Shown here: in pieces, positions 59,767 through 64,000 of the stretch
Position numbering within the stretch: the first letter of the stretch is position 1
Layout: the number at the start of each line of letters is the position of its first letter
DNA from: Amycolatopsis albispora
GTDB lineage: Bacteria; Actinomycetota; Actinomycetes; Mycobacteriales; Pseudonocardiaceae
DNA: 64,000 bases
Assembly (NCBI RefSeq): GCF_003312875.1
Contig: NZ_CP015163.1
Span: 496,001 to 560,000, forward strand
Reading direction: 5' to 3'
Notes under the pieces: model-generated
The model's input: the letters and a program-made list of their open reading frames with translations, nothing else
What the model was told of the DNA's origin: nothing
Databases searched by the model: none
Position numbers and translations under genes: made by a program

Positions 59767-61149
59767 ATGCACCCCAAGCTCACCGATGACCTGACCGGCC
59801 TGCCCGAACTGCTGACGGCCACCCGTGACGCGGCCGAACGCGCGCTCACCAGCCTGGACACGCGGCCGGTCGCCGCGCGGGCCCGTGCGTCCGGTGCCGC
59901 GCCGATGCCCGCGACCGGGATCGGCACGGCAGGCGCGCTGGCCCGGTTCGAGCAACGCTGGGCACCGTGGTTCTCCGGCAGCGCGGGCCCGAGGTATTTC
60001 GGGTTCGTCACCGGTGGCGCTACCCCTGCCTCGGTGGCGGGGGACTGGCTGACCAGCGCGTACGACCAGAACGCGGCGGCCGGCGGCGACTCGGCCGCGA
60101 TCGGCCTGGAACGTGAGACGGCCGGCTGGCTCGCGGAGCTGTTCGGCCTGGGCGCCGAGCACCACGGCGCGTTTGTCACCGGTGCGACGATGTCGAACTT
60201 CACCGGTCTCGCGGTGGCCAGGGAATGGCTCGGCGAGCAGGCGGGCATTTCGGTGACCGACGCCGGGGTCGGCGCGCTCGGCCGGGTCCCGGTGCTGTCC
60301 GCCACCCCGCATTCGAGTGTCTACAAAGCACTGTCCATGTTGGGCATCGGACGCGAGCGGCTGTCCCTGGTGCCCACGCTGCCGGGCCGGGAAGCGGTGG
60401 ACGTCGATCGCCTGGCCGAAGCGCTGGAGGCGCTGGACGGGCAACCCGCGATCGTGGTCGCCAACGCGGGCACGGTGAACACGGTGGACTTCGACGACCT
60501 ACGCGCGATCGTGGCGTTGAAGGAGCGATTCCCCTTCTGGCTGCACGTGGACGGCGCTTTTGGTGCCTTCGCGGCATTGTCGCCCCGGCACCGCGCGCTG
60601 GTCGACGGCCTCGTGGAGGCCGACTCGGTGTGCGTGGACCTGCACAAGTGGCTCAACGTCCCGTACGACGCCGCCGTGCAGTTCACCCGGCGCCGTGACC
60701 TCCAGGTCGCGGTGTTCAAGAACGTCGCGGCCTACCTGCCGCCCCCGGCGGGCGAGCCCGATTACGCCCACCTGACCCCCGAGAACTCCCGGCGACTGCG
60801 CGCGCTCCCCACCTGGTTCTCATTGACCGCCTACGGTCGCGAAGGGCACCAGGAGATAGTCGAGCGCACCACCGCGCTGGCCGCTCGGCTGGGCAGGTGG
60901 GTGGCCGACGAGCCGCGGTTGCGACTGCTGGCGCCGGTCCGCCTCAACGTCGTCTGCTGCACCCTCGCCGCCAATCCGACGCGGGAACGGGTCGACGCAC
61001 TGGTCCGGGCGGTCGCGGACAGCGGCGAGGCCGTGGTCACGCCGACCGTTTACCAGGGCACACCGGGTTTCCGCGTTGCCTTCAGCAACTGGCGCACCAC
61101 CGAGTCCGATGTGGACAGACTCGCCCGTGCGCTGGATCGGGCCCTGTGA
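59767..61149 (+). CDS. PLP-dependent group II amino-acid decarboxylase-like protein
   Basis: 460 residues. Features: FVTGATMSNFTGLAVAREWL, the PLP-stacking His in TPHSSVYKAL, Asp in LHVDGAFGAFAAL and PLP Lys in DLHKWLNVPYD. Related to aromatic or glutamate decarboxylases and the aldolase-like sub-group; the substrate is not clear from sequence. Translation is likely coupled to the aminotransferase gene. GAGATGACC precedes the ATG. Confidence 0.88.
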   Translation: MHPKLTDDLTGLPELLTATRDAAERALTSLDTRPVAARARASGAAPMPATGIGTAGALARFEQRWAPWFSGSAGPRYFGFVTGGATPASVAGDWLTSAYDQNAAAGGDSAAIGLERETAGWLAELFGLGAEHHGAFVTGATMSNFTGLAVAREWLGEQAGISVTDAGVGALGRVPVLSATPHSSVYKALSMLGIGRERLSLVPTLPGREAVDVDRLAEALEALDGQPAIVVANAGTVNTVDFDDLRAIVALKERFPFWLHVDGAFGAFAALSPRHRALVDGLVEADSVCVDLHKWLNVPYDAAVQFTRRRDLQVAVFKNVAAYLPPPAGEPDYAHLTPENSRRLRALPTWFSLTAYGREGHQEIVERTTALAARLGRWVADEPRLRLLAPVRLNVVCCTLAANPTRERVDALVRAVADSGEAVVTPTVYQGTPGFRVAFSNWRTTESDVDRLARALDRAL

Positions 61150-61157
61150 CCACGGCA

Positions 61158-62576
61158 CTACGGCCCGCGCCGCGCGGCCTGAGCGCGTCCGGCCGCGATC
61201 GCCGCCGCGATCGCGGCCAGGCAACCGGCGATGACGGTCAGGCCGACGGCGGCACCGGTGCTTTTGTGGAAGGCGAAAGCGAAGTGGAGCTGGTCCTCGA
61301 AACTCACGCCTCGCACCAACGGGGACACAAAAACCGCCACCACGGCCAACGTGCAGAGCGCGCACAGCGTCCACGCGCCCCCGAGCACCCGCGCGAAGGT
61401 GAATCCCGCCGCGACCAGCAGGCACACCGCGGTGACCAGCGCACCGAGGATGTTCACCCACACCAGGCTCGGCCATTCACCGGGCGGGCCGCTGAGCACC
61501 ACGTTGGCCACCGCGAACCAGGCCTGCATGCCCGCCGTGACCACGCCGAGGGACCCGGCGACGGCCGCGGCGACGGGATGGGCCTTCCGGCGGCTGGCGG
61601 GTGGGTTCGGCCGCCAAGCGGGCGGGGCTTGCCAGGGAGCGGGCTGGACCACGGTCGGGCCGCCGTCCCCGGCGGGCGTGCCCAGCCGCGCGGGGGCGAC
61701 CAGCGCGGCGACCCGGTCGCGCTGCGCGTTGATCATGCCGTGCACCGCGTCCGGCCACGGCCGCACCGACGGCGCCAGCGCGCCGGCCAGCTCCAGGATC
61801 TGGCCCGGCGTAGGGCGCGCGGCGGGGTCCTTGGCCAGGCACTTCGCCACGATCGGGCGCAGCCGGCCGGGCACCGCGGTGAGGTCGGGTTCGCCGGACA
61901 CCACGTTGTTCAGCGTGTGCCAGGTCGAAGGCCCGGCGAACGGGTTCACGCCCGTGCACGCCACGGCCAGCACGATGCCCAGTGAGAACACGTCGCTGGC
62001 CGGGCCCAGTTCACCGCCCTCGGCCTGCTCGGGCGAGGCGAACGCCGGCGAGCCCACCAGCCATCCCGTGTGCGTCAGCTCACCGCGCCCGCCTTCGGCG
62101 TCGGCGGCGCGGGCGATCCCGAAATCGACCACGCGGGGCCCGTCCTCGGCGAGCAGCACGTTGGAGGGCTTGAGATCCCGGTGCACCACGCCCGCCGCGT
62201 GGATGCCTGCCAGCGCGGTCGCCAGTCCGGCCGCCAGCCGCAGCGCGGACTCCTCCGGCAGGGGCCCCACGGTGTCCAGCGCCTCTCGCAGCGACGGACC
62301 CGCCACGAACACCGACGCCAGCCACGGTTCGGCGGCGTGCGGGTCGGCGTCGACGACCGCGGCGGTGTAGGCCCCCGACACGGTGCGGGACGCGGCGACC
62401 TCGCGGGCGAACCGCGCGCGGAACCCGTCGTCCGTCAGCGCTTCCGCCAGTACCTGCTTGACCGCCACCAGCCGCCCGTCCGGGCCCGAGGCCAGCAGCA
62501 CCCGGCCCATCCCGCCGCGCCCCAGCTCGCCGAGCACCCGGTACGGGCCGACCGTGCCCGCCTCCGCCTCCGCCAT
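61158..62576 (-). CDS. Membrane Ser/Thr protein kinase
   Basis: 472 residues. The N-terminal kinase domain has LGELGRGGMGRVLLAS, Lys in VAVKQVLAE, HRDLKPSNVLL, DFG and SPEQAEGGELGPASD; it is catalytically complete. After a Pro-rich linker (PAPWQAPPAWRPNPPASRR) four or five hydrophobic helices form the C terminus (VAAAVAGSLGVVTAGMQAWF to LTVIAGCLAAIAAAIAAG). Convergent with the decarboxylase gene and divergent from a small secreted protein. Function unknown; PASTA repeats are absent. Confidence 0.9.
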   Translation of the reverse strand: MAEAEAGTVGPYRVLGELGRGGMGRVLLASGPDGRLVAVKQVLAEALTDDGFRARFAREVAASRTVSGAYTAAVVDADPHAAEPWLASVFVAGPSLREALDTVGPLPEESALRLAAGLATALAGIHAAGVVHRDLKPSNVLLAEDGPRVVDFGIARAADAEGGRGELTHTGWLVGSPAFASPEQAEGGELGPASDVFSLGIVLAVACTGVNPFAGPSTWHTLNNVVSGEPDLTAVPGRLRPIVAKCLAKDPAARPTPGQILELAGALAPSVRPWPDAVHGMINAQRDRVAALVAPARLGTPAGDGGPTVVQPAPWQAPPAWRPNPPASRRKAHPVAAAVAGSLGVVTAGMQAWFAVANVVLSGPPGEWPSLVWVNILGALVTAVCLLVAAGFTFARVLGGAWTLCALCTLAVVAVFVSPLVRGVSFEDQLHFAFAFHKSTGAAVGLTVIAGCLAAIAAAIAAGRAQAARRGP

Positions 62577-62667
62577 CGGCCTCACCGCGGCGACCCTAGC
62601 CGCCACCGATGAAATCCTGATGAAACGGTGGCAGGATGATCATCGTCTTCGACTGGAGGGAACATTC

Positions 62668-62898
62668 GTGAAGCGAGTTCTGACAACGGCGGCGGTCACC
62701 TCGGCCGCGGTGGGCATGCTGCTGGCCGGTACGGGCACGGCGTCCGCGCAGGATCCGTACGCCAGGTACAGCACGGAGTCCGCGTGCCGGACCGCGGGTT
62801 TCCAGTACGTGCTGTCGGGCAAGGCATACCGGTACGACTGCACGGGCCCGCACGCCAGCAGCCCGGCCAGCCAGAAATGGTGGCTCTACCTGATCTGA
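62668..62898 (+). CDS. Small secreted cysteine-containing protein
   Basis: 76 residues. GTG start with GGAGGGAA upstream. A signal peptide (MKRVLTTAAVTSAAVGMLLAG, cleavage after ASA) releases a mature peptide of about 47 residues with two Cys that can pair (ESACRTAG and YDCTGP) and several Tyr/Trp (QYVLSGKAYRYD, KWWLYL). Unknown function; similar small exported proteins are widespread in actinobacteria. Confidence 0.75.
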   Translation: MKRVLTTAAVTSAAVGMLLAGTGTASAQDPYARYSTESACRTAGFQYVLSGKAYRYDCTGPHASSPASQKWWLYLI

Positions 62899-62959
62899 TC
62901 GCACCTGCTGGGCCAGACGAGGTTGGGGGCTGGCTGCGGGCGGTCGGCCACGGTACGGT

Positions 62960-62973
62960 TGGGAGCGCTCCCA
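62960..62973 (+). promoter_or_regulatory. CebR-type operator
   Basis: TGGGAGCGCTCCCA is a perfect 14-base palindrome identical to the CebR box known from cellobiose/cellulose control in Streptomyces and relatives. It starts one base after a possible -10 (TACGGT, 62954-62959) and 27 bases before the PQQ-type dehydrogenase start, so it can block transcription. Confidence 0.85.
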
Positions 62974-62999
62974 AAACCCCCACCTCCAGGAGCTGACCC

Positions 63000-64000
63000 A
63001 TGTCGCGACGGCGTTGTCGCCCGATCACCGTGCTGGCCGCCCTGTTCGTGCTGGCCCTGTCCGCGTTGTTGTTGCCTTCGACGCCCACCGGCACCGCCGC
63101 GGCCGGTGCCGTCCAACCCCATGCGGTGCCGCTTGACGAGCTGACCGTGGTGTCCGAGCAGGTGGCCTCCGGCCTGCGGCGGCCGATCGCGATCACCGGG
63201 CTGCCGGACGGCCGCATGCTGATCGCCGAGAAGAACGGCACGGTCCGCGCCTACCACCCGAGCACCGGGCTCGCGGCCGAGCCGGTGCTCGACCTGACCG
63301 CCCGGATCGACCCGTCGGACAACGAGCGCGGCCTGCTCGGCATCACGCCCGCGCCGGACTTCGCGTGGACCGGGATGCTCTACGTGGCCTACACGAGCCT
63401 CCCGGCAGGCGCGCTGACCCTGGCGCGAGTGCCCATCAGCGCTCCCGACCAGCTGCAGGTGCTGCTCACCCAGGAACACGCCGAGTACGGCAACCACAAC
63501 GGCGGGCAGGTGGCGTTCGGCCGCGACGGTTACCTCTACTGGTCGCTCGGCGACGGCGGCCACACCAACGACCCGTTCAAGGCCGGGCAGAACCTCGGCA
63601 CCCTGCTCGGCAAGATCGTGCGGATCGACGTCAAGCGCGCCTGCGGGCCGAAGCCCTACTGCGTGCCCGGCAGCAACCCGTTCGTCGGCGTGCCGGGCGC
63701 GCGGCCGGAGATCTGGGTCTACGGGCTGCGCAACCCGTGGCGGTTCTCCATCGACCCGGTCGACGGCTCGCTGTGGATCGGCGACGTCGGCCAGGGCCTG
63801 GTCGAGGAGATCAACCACATCCGCCCGTGGCAGGGCGGCGCGAACCTCGGCTGGTCCTGCCGCGAGGGCACCCCGGTGTTCGACCCGCAGCAGTGCCGGT
63901 CGGACGTGCGGTACACCGACCCGGTCTTCGAATACGACCACTACAACGACAACTGCTCGGTGACCGGCGGGGTGGTGTACCGCGGCTCCAAAACCCCGGA
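63000..64000 (+). CDS. Secreted PQQ-dependent sugar dehydrogenase-like protein, 3'-partial
   Basis: The first 333 codons of a six-bladed propeller oxidoreductase; it runs off the window. A signal peptide (MSRRRCRPITVLAALFVLAL, end near ATGTAAAG) is followed by the family core: PDGRMLIAEKNGTVRAY, DERGLLGITPAPDF-like NERGLLGITPAP, NHNGGQVAFGRDGYLYWSLG with the conserved His, DGGHTND, GTLLGKIVRIDV and YGLRNPWRFS, DVGQGLVEEIN. AGGAG precedes the ATG at 63000. A CebR box suggests induction by cello-oligosaccharides, compatible with oxidation of cellulose-derived sugars. Confidence 0.85.
   Translation, partial: MSRRRCRPITVLAALFVLALSALLLPSTPTGTAAAGAVQPHAVPLDELTVVSEQVASGLRRPIAITGLPDGRMLIAEKNGTVRAYHPSTGLAAEPVLDLTARIDPSDNERGLLGITPAPDFAWTGMLYVAYTSLPAGALTLARVPISAPDQLQVLLTQEHAEYGNHNGGQVAFGRDGYLYWSLGDGGHTNDPFKAGQNLGTLLGKIVRIDVKRACGPKPYCVPGSNPFVGVPGARPEIWVYGLRNPWRFSIDPVDGSLWIGDVGQGLVEEINHIRPWQGGANLGWSCREGTPVFDPQQCRSDVRYTDPVFEYDHYNDNCSVTGGVVYRGSKTP

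Overview
The window is a high-GC actinobacterial chromosome segment. GC-rich third codon positions, frequent GTG and TTG starts, TGGGAGCGCTCCCA and TGTAACCGTTTACA type LacI operators, many Ser/Thr kinases, MocR/MarR/TetR/XRE regulators and a gpgS-like gene point to a Pseudonocardiaceae-type organism. Amycolatopsis or a relative is my inference, made without any database search. I saw no tRNA, rRNA, CRISPR array, transposase, integrase or phage structural gene.

Layout: 1-3.3 kb holds a methyltransferase and a minus-strand trio (glycosyltransferase, class II aldolase, NUDIX) that may be the edge of a small biosynthetic locus. 3.5-6.5 kb holds XRE and MarR regulators around an Atu4866-SDR fusion and a membrane protein. 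6.5-12.2 kb is a sugar-uptake locus (binding protein, two permeases, GH1 glucosidase) divergent from its LacI regulator, with no ATPase gene. 12.2-16.2 kb is an Lrp regulator divergent from a giant indolepyruvate:ferredoxin oxidoreductase. 16.3-20 kb holds a secreted TAP-type peptidase and two unknown genes.

At 20.1-20.7 kb there is no convincing gene. There is a well-formed promoter followed by a dense run of perfect stems, ending in a hairpin just before a MerR gene; this looks like a structured RNA or long leader. At 21.4-28.8 kb six same-strand genes are packed tightly, four of their five junctions overlapping: an FHA-winged helix regulator, a Ser/Thr kinase with an altered catalytic loop, a membrane-anchored unknown, a GrpE-like protein, an Hsp70 with an extra domain, and a TPR-membrane-OmpA-like protein. 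I consider this kinase/chaperone operon the best candidate for an undescribed system.

28.8-31.5 kb carries a two-subunit molybdenum hydroxylase (IorAB type) whose expected catalytic Glu is Gln. A two-component system, DoxX, an MmpS-like protein and a NUDIX gene follow. 36.0-40.5 kb is a TetR-controlled PaoABC-type aldehyde oxidase. 40.7-44.9 kb pairs a Gfo/Idh and an MDR dehydrogenase with convergent glycosyltransferase and glucosyl-3-phosphoglycerate synthase genes. 45-52.7 kb holds a STAS protein, a tachylectin/DMFase-like fusion beside a decayed DUF4383 fragment, a dehalogenase-like hydrolase, a second TAP peptidase, a dienelactone hydrolase and an AGCS symporter. 53-57 kb holds nhaA with a structured leader and a GbsR/MarR-controlled glycosyltransferase operon. 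57-61 kb is a MocR regulator divergent from two PLP enzymes, with a well-organised operator. The window ends with a membrane Ser/Thr kinase, a small secreted protein and the start of a secreted PQQ-type sugar dehydrogenase under a perfect CebR box.
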